From assembly GCF_000350225.1 (NCBI RefSeq), contig NW_005179206.1:1-64000 (forward strand): a stretch of DNA of 64,000 bases, written 5' to 3'. The notes below the pieces were generated by a model, which saw nothing but the letters and a program-made list of their open reading frames with translations, was not told the origin of the DNA and did no database searches. The translations under genes were made by a program, and so were the position numbers. This document shows positions 8,410-18,701 of the stretch, in pieces; position 1 is the first letter of the stretch; every line of letters starts with the position of its first letter. This stretch comes from Chondrus crispus (taxonomy: Eukaryota > Rhodophyta > Florideophyceae > Gigartinales > Gigartinaceae).

Positions 8410-11400
8410 TCACATGGGTTGGCAGAATGTTGGGAAAGCTTTCCAATGGCGTATGCCAAGTCTGGACGAGTGCCAACCATCAAGTACATAAGGCAACCGA
8501 CTGCCTCACGATACGGTGCCTTTGTTTCGGAGTCGTTTTCGGTTGAAATTGTGGTTGTGTGACCTTGTTCCATTGGAGTCAGAGAAGGGTTACAAGTCGA
8601 CATTTTAAAACGGTCAAGCACATTTAATGCATACTTAGTTTGAGTGAGACTCAATGTCTTGATAGTGCGATCTCTTTGAATCTCAAGACCAATGCAGACT
8701 TTTGCCTCACTAAGGTCTTTCATCTCAAACCGTTTGTTAAGCTCCCCCTTCATCCATTTGATGGCATCGATATCACTACCGGCGAGTAACAAGTCATCGA
8801 CATAAAGTGCAATTAGCATGATAGTGTTACCAATGCGTTTAATGTAGAGGCACGGATCACTACGTGAAGTCTCAAATCCCAATTCACCGAGTAAGAAATC
8901 ATCCACTTTGGTATGCCATTGACGAGGTGCTTGTTTAAGACCGTAAAGTGCTTTCAAAAGTTTACACACATGATCACTTTTGCTTTTGTCAACGCAGCCT
9001 TCGGGTTGCTCCATGTAGATGTCTTCATCCAAGTCGCCGTTCAAAAACGCAGTCACGACATCCATCTGATGAAGTTCAAGGTCGTAATGAGCAACTAAGG
9101 CAAGAAGTAGACGAATAGTCGTAAACTTTATGACAGGGGCATATGTCTCAGTATAGTCAAGACCCTGCACTTGCTGGAATCCACGGGCAACAAGTCTGGC
9201 TTTTGCACTTTCAACTATATTGCCATTTGCATCAGGCAGCTGCTTGACATTGAAAACCCATCGAGATGTCAAGATGTTTGACGCCTCAGATCGAGGAACA
9301 AGTTTCCAGGTCTGATTCTTAGTCTGTGATGCAAGTTCTTTGTCAATGCCGGTTTGCCAGAATGCAGCTCTAAAACCGTGGGTTGCTTGTTTGAAAGTCT
9401 TGGGACCTTCAATAGCGACATGCGCATGTGAAAGAAGAGCAGCTGCAAAGTTGCTTCTCCACCACGATCCGGGAGGTCTACTGATTCGAGACGATCTTCG
9501 TACAGATGGAGTCGGAGTTGGAGGGGTGACATTTGGAGTTTCGACGGGAGGTGATACATCATCTTCATCATTCTCACCTACAGAGTGAGTGTCCTCGTTT
9601 TCAATAACCTCCCCTGAAATTTCATCCTCTTCCGACCCAACCTCATTAGCATTTTGGGTATCGGCTTCATTCTCATTGTCGCCACCGAGCAATACAACGC
9701 CAACATCAGAGTTGATTGAATCTTTTTCATGTGCAGGAATGTCATGCATCCCACATGTCGATTCATCAAACTTGGCATCTCGTGAAACAACAACTTTACT
9801 CAACTCTCCGTCCCAAAGTTTGTATGCTTTACTGCATTGCGAATAACCGAGAAAGATCGCTTCACGCGCTCGCAAGTCAAGCTTACGGAGCTCTAATTTC
9901 GGTAATGTATACCAACACTTTGACCCAAATACTCGCAAATGGCCAACATTTGGAGTTGACTTCATCCAAATGTGATGGGGAGTCGTGTTAACTGGCAAAG
10001 CCCGTGAAGTAACTCGATTGCGTACATATACTGCAGTGGCAAGAGCCTCTGCCCAGAATCGTTTACTGACCTGTTTATGAGAAAGCATGGAACGGACAAG
10101 GTCAATCAAAGTTCGATTTAAACGTTCAGCAACACCGTTTTGTTCAGGTGTGTAGGCAGTGGTGAGCTGGTGCTGTGTACCGTTTGAATCCAAATATGAC
10201 TTGAATTCTGTCGACAAGTACTCTCCCCCTCGATCAGTGCGAAGCACCTTCACTTTGCGACCAGTGTGCGTTTGGGCAAACTGTTCATACAACTTGTATT
10301 TTGCAAAGGCCTCAGATTTATTTCGCATCGTGTACACAACAACCCAGTTCGAGTGATCATCTACAAATGTAATGAAGTATCTCGAACCACCAATGGACTG
10401 TACTTCGAGCGGACCGCAAACGTCAGAATGTACCAAGTCAAGACAGTTCTGTGCTCGAGACGATGATCGCTGTTTCGGGATTACTGATCGCGTTGCTTTG
10501 CCGAACACACACGCAGGACAAACGAGAGAGTGATTGTCAGACTTCGGATTCATTGCTCTGATCACATCGCTTTGACGAACATTGATGCCACTTACCACAT
10601 TATTGTGAATCATTGATGCGATTCCTTGTACATTAACATGGGCCATTCGTTCATGTAGCGTCTGCAAGGTAACTACATGAGCAGAGAAAGTTTCATTCAT
10701 GACATCAAGTATGAATAAATCCCCAACTTGACTAGCTGTGGCAACTACAGTTGGTCCTGCAGTAACGATGCATTTGTCTTTTTCAAATGACACTTGCAAG
10801 CCCTTTGAAACGATTTGGCTAACAGACAGAAGCGAGTATCCGAAATCAGGTACATGCAAAACGTTGGACAATTTGCAAGGATGTGGACTACCATTGACGT
10901 TCAACATGAATTCTACCTCACCACGACCAGCGACATTGGCTCTAGCCTTCGTGCCCATCTCGACTGATCCAGATTGCATCTGTTCATACGTAACGAACAA
11001 AGAGCGATCAAATGTAATGTGGGCACTGCAACCGGAATCCACAAGCCATGACCCTGCGTTCACTGCCTTCTTTTCGGGAGAAGAAGTCGAAAGCAGGCAT
11101 GTAAAGTCGCTTTCAGCAAAGGCAGCAGTAGAAGTTTCATCTCGAGATACGAATGCACTTGGCTTCATGCCGGGGTTGCGGGACCGGAACCCGTCTGGCG
11201 GTGCTGGTCGGCGCCCATTCACATCCTTGCCCCAGCAACGTGCTGCGGTGTGTCCATGTCGATTACAGTTCGTACATCTCATATCACGTCGAATAGGCAT
11301 GCGATTGACAAGTGCAGGTGCGTGGGGTGAAGTAGTAGAAGCGGTCTTCATGCTCTCTCGTTGTTCCTCTTGCAGCAGACGACTCTTCACAAACTCGAGT

Positions 11401-11930
11401 CCAAACACTTTATCCTCATTGCCAAGTGCGTCAAGAGCAACAATCAGGTTATCGAATCGTGGAGGCAAGCCATTCAACACAGCCATTGCAATTTCTTTAT
11501 CGTCAATCTCAACACTCATTGACTGCAATCTGGCAGCAAGTTGCTTCACACGATTGATGAACACGAGCACTTTCTCGGATGGGAGCATGGAAACAGTGTA
11601 AAAGTCGCGACGGGCGGAAAGTTTGTTGAGCAAAGTGTGACGCTCAAACACATTCAGAATCGCCTCCCATGTCTCTTTCGCACTGCTACACCCTCGCACA
11701 TGTTGCAAGTAGTCATCAGAAAGCATGAGTCCGATGACTGCCTTTGCTTTCGCATCACCACGAATCCACTTCCTGCGATCATCTGAGGTCGCATTTTCCG
11801 ATATATCATCAAAAACGTATTGATCGACATCTCGGAGAGCAAGCAGTAGCTCGATTTTCTGCTTCCAGATGTAAAAGTTAGATGCAGTCAGCTTCTCGAT
11901 TCTGACCGATCCAGAGCTTTGGTCATCCAT
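8410..11930 (-). CDS. gag-pol: Copia C1 Gag-Pol (3' part outside the window)
   Basis: A single long frame. I take the start as MDDQSSGSV at 11930; an upstream in-frame ATG at 11963 exists, but the related copia B aligns from M(E)DQ. In order: a Gag segment (SNFYIWKQKI... NVFERHTLLNKL), a CCHC knuckle (CTNCNRHGHTAARC), retropepsin (VDSGCSAH), integrase with HERMAH...CPAC and the DD35E core (HSDVCGP, TDRGGEY, QNGVAERLNRT), and reverse transcriptase with ALYVDDLLLAG. The RNase H part is cut off by the Gypsy-1 insertion. Integrase before reverse transcriptase identifies Ty1/Copia. Confidence 0.93.
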
Positions 11931-13125
11931 TTCGCCGAATGGATGTACCCTTCGAGTATACAAGGTCTTCCGTCCCGGGATCCCAAGCCGTTAACCGATA
12001 GTCAACACAATGGCAAGCCCACCCGTAAAAGAAGTTTGTAGCGATTACTCGAAAACGTTCTTGGTGCTTGTTCCCGGCGGAGTGGAACAAGCGTATTCTT
12101 CTTAAAAATGCCTTAGGGCGCTACCCCTATATGTCGGCCAGTGCGGGTCTTTCGACTGTGAACTAAATCAAACGTGCCACGAGTAAGCACAACAACTTTG
12201 CCTGTAGACGAACCAGGACTTTTGGTTACTACCGCGAACGGTCCCTGCAACCTAAATCGGCTTGTCCAAACTTGATACGGTACTGCCTCAGAGGGTCTCC
12301 CACAACACAAGAATGAAACTGCCTTCGTCGTACTCGTGTGATTTGTTCACAATCACTCCTTGGGTCACCCTCTTCCGTGCGAACTTAATCAAGGTACGCG
12401 ACCTTATACACGTATAGTGAGAGGTTCAGTGTTTAGGCACGTATTCTCTTCACCCAGGGGACCGAAGTCGTACCTATAGGGCTAATACCGAGAGCGTTAC
12501 CCACACCGCCGACGCACCTCCCGAAGGCAGAGTGCGGATCGACTAGACCAGTACACTGTGATCCTCCCCGAGGATCAGTAATTCGTCTCTCGACGATTCT
12601 TGGTCGGACCCTCGCTCAAGTCAGATTTCCAATGGCACCAGCCTTTCACCAAGAGCGAGGGTATGTTCCACTGAGGATTTGGCAGTGCGTTGGCCACTAG
12701 GGACTTTCTTTCTCCCGACTAGCGGAAGGCTCACCCACAGCTCACACAACGACTGCCACGACAAAGCAAAAAACTGAGAACTGACGGACCACTGAGGATT
12801 TGGCAGTGCGTTGGCCACTAGGGACTTTCTTCCTCCCGACAAGCGGAAGGCTCACCCACAGCTCACACAACGACTGCCACGACAAAGCTGCAAGACCACA
12901 AAGTTGATTTCCCAAAACTGGGAACTGACGGACCACCAAACTGAAAAATCGGCTGAAACGGTGCTGAAAACGACGGCGAAAACTGAAAAAACTGAAAAAC
13001 CAAACTCGAAAGCGAAGACTGAAACTGATACCTTCTTCTTCTGCTTGACGAGCTGAACAAACTGATACTTGAACGACGGCGAAACTCGAACTTGAACCAA
13101 AACGAAGACGACGATCAGCGTTGAA
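11931..13125 (-). other. Copia C1 leader
   Basis: The 1.2-kb untranslated leader is shared with C3, A3 and C5. It contains hairpins (for example the GATCCTCCCCGAGGATC palindrome near 12560) and a 65-codon upstream frame (12113-12310) also seen in C3 and A3. It probably carries packaging or dimerisation signals; that is inference. In this copy a 121-bp stretch is tandemly duplicated. Confidence 0.7.
12668..12909. repeat. 121-bp tandem duplication in the C1 leader
   Basis: The sequence starting CCACTGAGGATTTGGCAGTG at 12668 starts again at 12789, with few differences over about 100 bases. The equivalent leader in C5 (near 62980) has one copy. Confidence 0.85.
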
Positions 13126-13139
13126 CTGGGCCCATAACC
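13126..13139 (-). promoter_or_regulatory. Copia C1 primer binding site, half-tRNA-iMet type
   Basis: On the minus strand GGTTATGGGCCCAG follows the LTR directly. It is complementary to CTGGGCCCATAACC, the anticodon arm of eukaryotic initiator tRNA-Met, not to a tRNA 3' end. Drosophila copia and yeast Ty5 use the same internal-fragment priming. Confidence 0.88.
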
Positions 13140-13879
13140 TATAGAAAGGTCAGCGGGGCAGAGGGAAGAAGAATGGTTGAAGGTTGCTGGTGGTTGACGG
13201 GAAAAGAAGTTGATGCCATTTTACTCTTGGTCGCCAACTATTGGCGCTACTTATACTCTTCGAACTACATACAATACGAGCCATTAGGGCTGGTCACGTG
13301 ACTCTCCTTCTTGCACTGGTTGATAATCAAGTGACTCTCCCTGTTGCACTCTCGGTTGATAATCAAGTGACTCTCCTACTTCCACTCTCGGTTGATAATC
13401 ACATGACTCTCCTTCTTGCACTCTCGGTTGATAATCAAGTGACTCTCCTACTTCCACTCTCCGTTGATAATCAAATGACTCTCCTTCTTGCACTCTCTCT
13501 TGCTAATAATTTGGGACCGTTTTGAGAGTCAATAATATCTGAATGTACTGTACTGTAGATTACAGATTTTACACTACATTTAATAACCACTGTGGCACAT
13601 ACGTCATACGTGTCACACACGTGTCAAATCGAGAAAAATGAAACATGTTCAGAATGTACTGTAGAGTGCCACGAGGTACATAACTTACACGTGTCAACAC
13701 CAAAATTGAAACATGCTCGGAAATGATAGGAAAGTGCAACTGTGTACAAATATGACACGTGTCCACCTTGAAGACCAAACATCCTGAGAATGCTCTTGCA
13801 AGCATTTTAGGTTTCGTCGACGTACACGTGTAATATCTGTCAGGCTTGGAGCTTAGCATGTGGTCGAAGATTTCCAACA
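13140..13879 (-). repeat. Copia C1 5' LTR (A-beta type, 740 bp)
   Basis: In element orientation it starts TGTTGGAAATCTTCGACC and ends ...CCTTTCTATA against the primer site. It contains a core promoter (TATAAGTAGCGCC... TTGGCGAC) similar to the L1 LTR and six 36-bp repeats (13299-13507). CACGTG palindromes are frequent in the distal part. Confidence 0.9.
13299..13507. repeat. 36-bp tandem repeat in the C1 LTR
   Basis: About six units of the type GTGACTCTCCTACTTCCACT, CTCGGTTGATAATCAA, period 36. Every unit keeps TGACTCTCC, and most keep TTGATAATCA. The same array is in both C5 LTRs (56254-56466 and 63497-63710). TGACTC is the core bound by AP-1/GCN4-type bZIP factors, so an enhancer role is plausible but unproven. 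Confidence 0.88.
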
Positions 13880-16800
13880 AGCTACTGCTTGCTCTCGGAG
13901 ATGTCGATCAATACGTTTTTGATGATATCCCGGAGAATGCGACGTCAGATGACCGGAGAAAATGGATCCGTGGTGACGCAAAAGCAAAGGCAGTCATCGG
14001 ACTCACGCTTTCTGATGACTACTTGCAACATGTGCGAGGGTGTAGCAGTGCGAAAGAGACATGGGAAGCAATTCTGAATGTGTTTGAGCGTCATACTTTG
14101 CTCAACAAACTTGCCGCCCGTCGCGACTTTTACACTGTATCCATGCTCCCATCCGAGAAAGTGCTCGTGTTCATCAATCGTGTGAAGCAACTTGCTGCCA
14201 GATTGCAGTCAATGAGTGTTGAGATTGACGATAAAGAAGTTGCAATGGCTGTGTTGAATGGCTTGCCTCCACGATTCGATAACCTGATTGTTGCTCTTGA
14301 CGCACTTGGCAATGAAGATAAAGTGTTTGGACTCGAGTTTGTGAAGAGTCGTCTGCTGCAAGAAGAGCAACGAGAAAGCATGAAGACCGCTTCTGCTTCA
14401 TCACCACATGCACCTGCCCTTGTCAATCGTATGCCTATTCGACGCGATATGAAATGTACGAATTGCAATAGACATGGGCATACTGCAGCGCGTTGCTGGG
14501 GCAAGGACGTGAATGGGCGCCGACCTGCACCGCCAGATGGGTTTCGGTCACGCAACACTGGCTTAAAGCCAAGTGCATTCGTTTCTCGAGATGACAATTC
14601 TACTGCTGCCTTTGCGGAGAGTGACTTTACTTGCTTGCTTTCGACTTCCACTCCAGAAAAGAGGGCTGCAAACGCAAGTTCATGGCTTGTCGATTCCGGT
14701 TGCAGCGCTCACATTACGTTTGATCGCTCTTTGTTCGTTACGTATGAACAGATGCAATCTGGATCAGTCGAGATGGGCACGAAGGCTAGAGCTAATGTCG
14801 CTGGTCGCGGCGAGGTAGAATTCATGTTGAACGTCAACGGTAGTCCCCATCCTTGCAAATTGTCAAACGTTTTGCATGTCCCTGATTTCGAATACTCGCT
14901 ACTGTCTGTGAGCCAAATGGTTTCGAAGGGTTTGCAAGTGTCATTTGAAAAAGACAAATGCATCGTTACTGCAGGATCAACTGTAGTTGCTACAGCGAGT
15001 CAAGTTGGGGATTTGTACATACTTGACGTCATGAATGAAACCTTTTCTGCTCACGTAGTTACCCTGCAGACGCTACATGAACGCATGGCCCATGTTAATA
15101 TACAAGGAATCGCATCAATGATTCACAATAATGTGGTAAGTGGCATCAACGTTCGTCAAAGCGATGTGATCAGTGCAATGAATCCGAAGTCTGACAATCA
15201 CTCTCCCATTTGTCCTGCGTGTGTGTTTGGCAAAGCAACGCGATCAGTAATCCCAAAACAGCGATCATCGTCTCGAGCACAGAACTGTCTTGACTTGGTA
15301 CATTCTGACGTTTGCGGTCCGCTCGAAGTACAGTCCATTGGTGGTTCGAGATACTTCATTACATTTGTAGATGATCACTCGAACTGGGTAGTTGTGTACA
15401 CGATGAGAAATAAATCTGAGGCGTTCGCAAAATACAAGTTGTATGAAAAGTTGGCTCAAACCCACACTGGTCGCAAAGTAAAGGTGCTTCGCACTGATCG
15501 AGGAGGAGAGTACTTGTCGACGGAATTCAAGTCGCATTTAGATCTAAACGGTACGCAGCACCAACTCACAACGGCGTACACCCCTGAACAAAACGGTGTT
15601 GCTGAACGTTTAAATCGAACTTTGATTGATCTTGTCCGCTCTATGCTTTCTCATAAACAGGTCAGTAAGCGATTCTGGGCCGAGGCTCTTGCCACTTCGG
15701 TATATGTACGTAATCGAGTTACTGCACGCGCTTTGCCCGTTAATACAACTCCGCACCACATTTGGATGAATTCTACTCCAAATGTTGGCCATTTGCGAGT
15801 ATTTGGGTCAAAGTGTTGGTATACATTACCAAAATTAGAGCTCCGTAAGCTGGACTTGCGAGCGCGTGAAGCGATGTTTCTTGGGTACTCGCAATGCAGT
15901 AAGGCATACAAACTTTGGGACGGAGAGTTGAATAAAATTGTTGTGTCACGGGATGTCAAGTTTGATGAATCGACATGTGGTATGCATGACATTCCTGCAC
16001 ACGAAGGTGATTCAATCAACTCTGATGTTGACGTTGTACTGCTCGATGGCGACAATGTGAATACAGCTGATACTGCAAATACGGATGAGGTCGGTTCTGA
16101 AGAGGATGAAGTTTCGGAGGAGGTTCTTGAAAACGATGGTGCTCATCCTGTAAGTGAGAATGATGAAGATGAAGATGATGTACCAACTGCCGTCGAAACT
16201 CCGAATGTCACTCCTCCAACTCCGACTCCAGCTGTGCGAAGATCGTCCCGTGTCAGCAGACCTCCCGGATCATGGTGGAGGAGCAACGTTGCAGCTGCTC
16301 TTCTTTCACATGCGCATGTCGCTATTGAAGGTCCCAAGACTTTCAACCAGGCAACCAACGGTCCTAGAGCTGCATTTTGGCAGACCGGCATTGACAAAGA
16401 ACTTGCCTCGCAGACCAAGAATCGGACTTGGAAACTTGTTCCTCGATCTGAGGCGTCAAACATCTTGACATCTCGATGGGTTTTCAATGTCAAGCAACTG
16501 CCTGATGCAAATGGCAATATAGTTGAAAGTGCAAAAGCCAGACTTGTTGCTCGTGGATTCCAGCAAGTGCAAGGTCTTGACTATACTGAGACATATGCCC
16601 CTGTCATAAAGTTTACCACTATTCGTCTACTTCTTGCCTTAGTTGCTCATTACGACCTTGAACTTCATCAGATGGATGTCGTGACTGCGTTTTTGAACGG
16701 CGACTTGAATGAAGACATCTACATGGAGCAACCCGAAGGGTGCATTGACAAAAGCAAAAGTGATCACGTGTGCAAACTTTTGAAAGCACTTTACGGTCTT

Positions 16801-17447
16801 AAACAAGCACCTCGTCAATGGCATACCAAAGTGGATGATTTCTTACTCGGTGAATTGGGATTCGAGACTTCGCGTAGTGATCCTTGTCTCTACATTAAAC
16901 GCATCGGTAACACTATCATGCTGATTGCACTTTATGTCGATGACTTGTTACTCGCCGGTAGTGATATCGATGCCATCAAATGGATGAAGGGGGAGCTTAA
17001 TAAACGGTTTGAGATGAAAGACCTTGGTGAAGCAAATGTCTGCATTGGTCTTGAAATTCAAAGGGATCGCAGCGCCAAGACGTTGAGTCTCACTCAAACT
17101 AAGTATGCATCAAAAGTGCTTGAGCGTTTTGGAATGTCAACGTGTAACCCCTCTCCGACTCCAATGGAACAAGGTCACACAACCACGATTTCAACCGAAA
17201 ACGACTCCGAAACAAATGTACCGTATCGTGAGGCAGTGGGATCCCTGATGTACTTGATGGTTGGCACTCGTCCAGACTTGGCATATGGGATTGGAAAGCT
17301 TTCTCAACATTGTGCCAACCCATGTGAGTCACACTGGGCAGGTGTGAAACGGGTCATGCAATACGTGCAAGGGACTCCAAACTTAGGAATCGTGTTTGAC
17401 AATAAATCTAAATCGCCGGAGTTGTTCGGCTTCAGTGATGCTGACTG
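13880..17447 (+). mobile_element. Copia C2 fragment (gag to RNase H)
   Basis: Plus-strand Copia almost identical to C3 from early gag to the start of RNase H. Its left side is cut by the C1 insertion (the missing part should lie left of the window) and its right side ends at 17447 against the tRNA-like block. The frame runs through Gag, CCHC knuckle, retropepsin, integrase (TDRGGEY, QNGVAE) and reverse transcriptase (YVDD) without apparent break in between. It is a partial copy without LTRs of its own here. Confidence 0.9.
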
Positions 17448-17554
17448 TGTTGAAATAGTGAGCGCGCCCAAGGGGACACCAAGAAGCCAGCGCCTGTGGC
17501 CTAGTGGTTAACGAATTTTTGCGGCAAATTTTTCAGACCTCGATTTTAACATCA
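17448..17554 (+). other. 107-bp TG...CA block with tRNA-like A box
   Basis: It starts TGTTGAAATAG and ends ATTTTAACATCA, directly before the C3 primer site. Inside, CGCCTGTGGCCTAGTGGTTA matches the pol III A box (TGGCCTAGTGG), followed 40-45 bases later by a weak B-box-like CCTCGATTTT. It could be a short LTR-like terminus, a SINE fragment, or both; it does not fold convincingly as a full tRNA. Confidence 0.4.
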
Positions 17555-17568
17555 GGTTATGGGCCCAG
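17555..17568 (+). promoter_or_regulatory. Copia C3 primer binding site
   Basis: GGTTATGGGCCCAG, complementary to the initiator tRNA-Met anticodon arm, as in C1, A3 and C5. Confidence 0.88.
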
Positions 17569-18701
17569 TTCAACGTTATTATTCCGCTGTGTGAGTGCTC
17601 GTTCTCAGTTTCTGCTGCCGTTTTCGTGTTTGTTTCTGCTGTCGTTCTCGTTTTGGTTTCTGCTGTCGTTCTCGTTTTGGTTTCTGCTGTCGTTCTCGTT
17701 TTGGTTTCTGCTGTCGTTTCCGCCGCCGTTTCATCGCCGCCGCCGTTCGTTTTGTTCTATTGCCGTCTACTTGCTGTCGTTATCATTTTGGTCGTTCGTC
17801 TCGGTCTACCTGCTGTCGTTTCAACTTGGTGGATCTTCTTCGTGTCTGTTGCAGCTTGGTCTTGGCAATCGTTGTGTGAGCTGTGGGTGTAGTCCCTAGT
17901 CGCCAACGTACCATATCAATCCAAGAAGACTGCCCTTCGATCACGCCGGTGATCGTCGTAGCTGCCGATACCCTCGCTCTTGGTGAAAGGCTTGTGCCAT
18001 TGGAAATCTGACTTGAGCGAGGGTCCGACCAAGAATCGTCGAGAGACGAAACACTGATCCTCGGGGAGGATCACAGTGTACTGGTCTAGTCGATCCGCAC
18101 TCTGCCTTCGGGAGGTGCGTCGGCGGTGTGGGTAACGCTCTCGGTATTAGCCCTATAGGTACGACTTCGGTCCCCTGGGTGAAGAGAATACGTGCCTAAA
18201 CACTGAACCTCTCACTATACGTGTATAAGGTCGCGTACCTTGATTAAGTTCGCACGGAAGAGGGTGACCCTAGGCGTGATTGTGAACAAATCACACGAGT
18301 ACGACGAAGGCAGTTTCATTCTTGTGTTGTGGGAAACCTCATTGGGGTAGTACCGTATCAAGTTTGGACAAGCCGATTTCGGTTGCAGGGACCGTTCGCG
18401 GTAGTGACCAAAAGTCCTGGTTCGTCTACAGGCAAAGTGTTGTGCTTACTCGTGGCACGTTTGATTTAGTTCACAGTCGAAAGACCCGCACTGGCCGACA
18501 CACAGGGGTAGCGCCCTAAGGCATTTTTAAGAAGAATACGCTTGTTCCACTCCGCCGGGAACAAGCACCAAGAACGTTTCCGAGTAATCGCTACAAACTT
18601 CCTATACGGGTGGGCTTGCCATTGTGTTGACTATCGGTTAACGGCTTGGGATCCCGGAACGGAAGACCTTGTATACTCGAAGGGTACATCCATTCGGCGA
18701 A
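17569..18701 (+). other. Copia C3 leader with hairpins
   Basis: 1.1-kb leader before gag. A pyrimidine-rich TTTCTGCTGTCGTTCTCG repeat lies at about 17610-17730. Clear inverted repeats follow: GATCAC/GTGATC (17939-17954), ACCCTCGCTC/GAGCGAGGGT (17970-18024) and TGATCCTC/GAGGATCA with loop GGG (18055-18073). A 65-codon upstream frame (18322-18519) is also present in C1 and A3. Packaging or dimerisation stem-loops are a reasonable guess. Confidence 0.7.

Larger units (their letters stand above)
8410..13879 (-). mobile_element. Copia C1 (Ty1/Copia, LTR subtype A-beta), interrupted by Gypsy-1
   Basis: A minus-strand Copia with its 5' LTR at 13140-13879, primer site, 1.2-kb leader and gag-pol frame running down to 8410, where Gypsy-1 has been inserted; its 3' end lies left of the window. 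It is inserted in Copia C2: the base after its LTR begins AGCTACTGC, the exact continuation of the C2 gag sequence. Its frame looks whole over the part present. Its LTR and coding sequence are closest to C5 at the right end. Confidence 0.92.

Noticed and set aside
13299-13507. Regular 36-bp repeats resembling a CRISPR array
   Set aside because: Units are contiguous without unique spacers, lie in Copia LTRs in a eukaryotic context, and recur in three LTRs.
14130-14651. 173-codon minus-strand frame repeated at 19031, 28355 and elsewhere
   Set aside because: A shadow of Copia gag-pol; it recurs only because the sense gene is repeated.
17490-17554. A true tRNA gene
   Set aside because: The A box is good, but the B box is weak and no acceptor stem or cloverleaf could be formed by eye.
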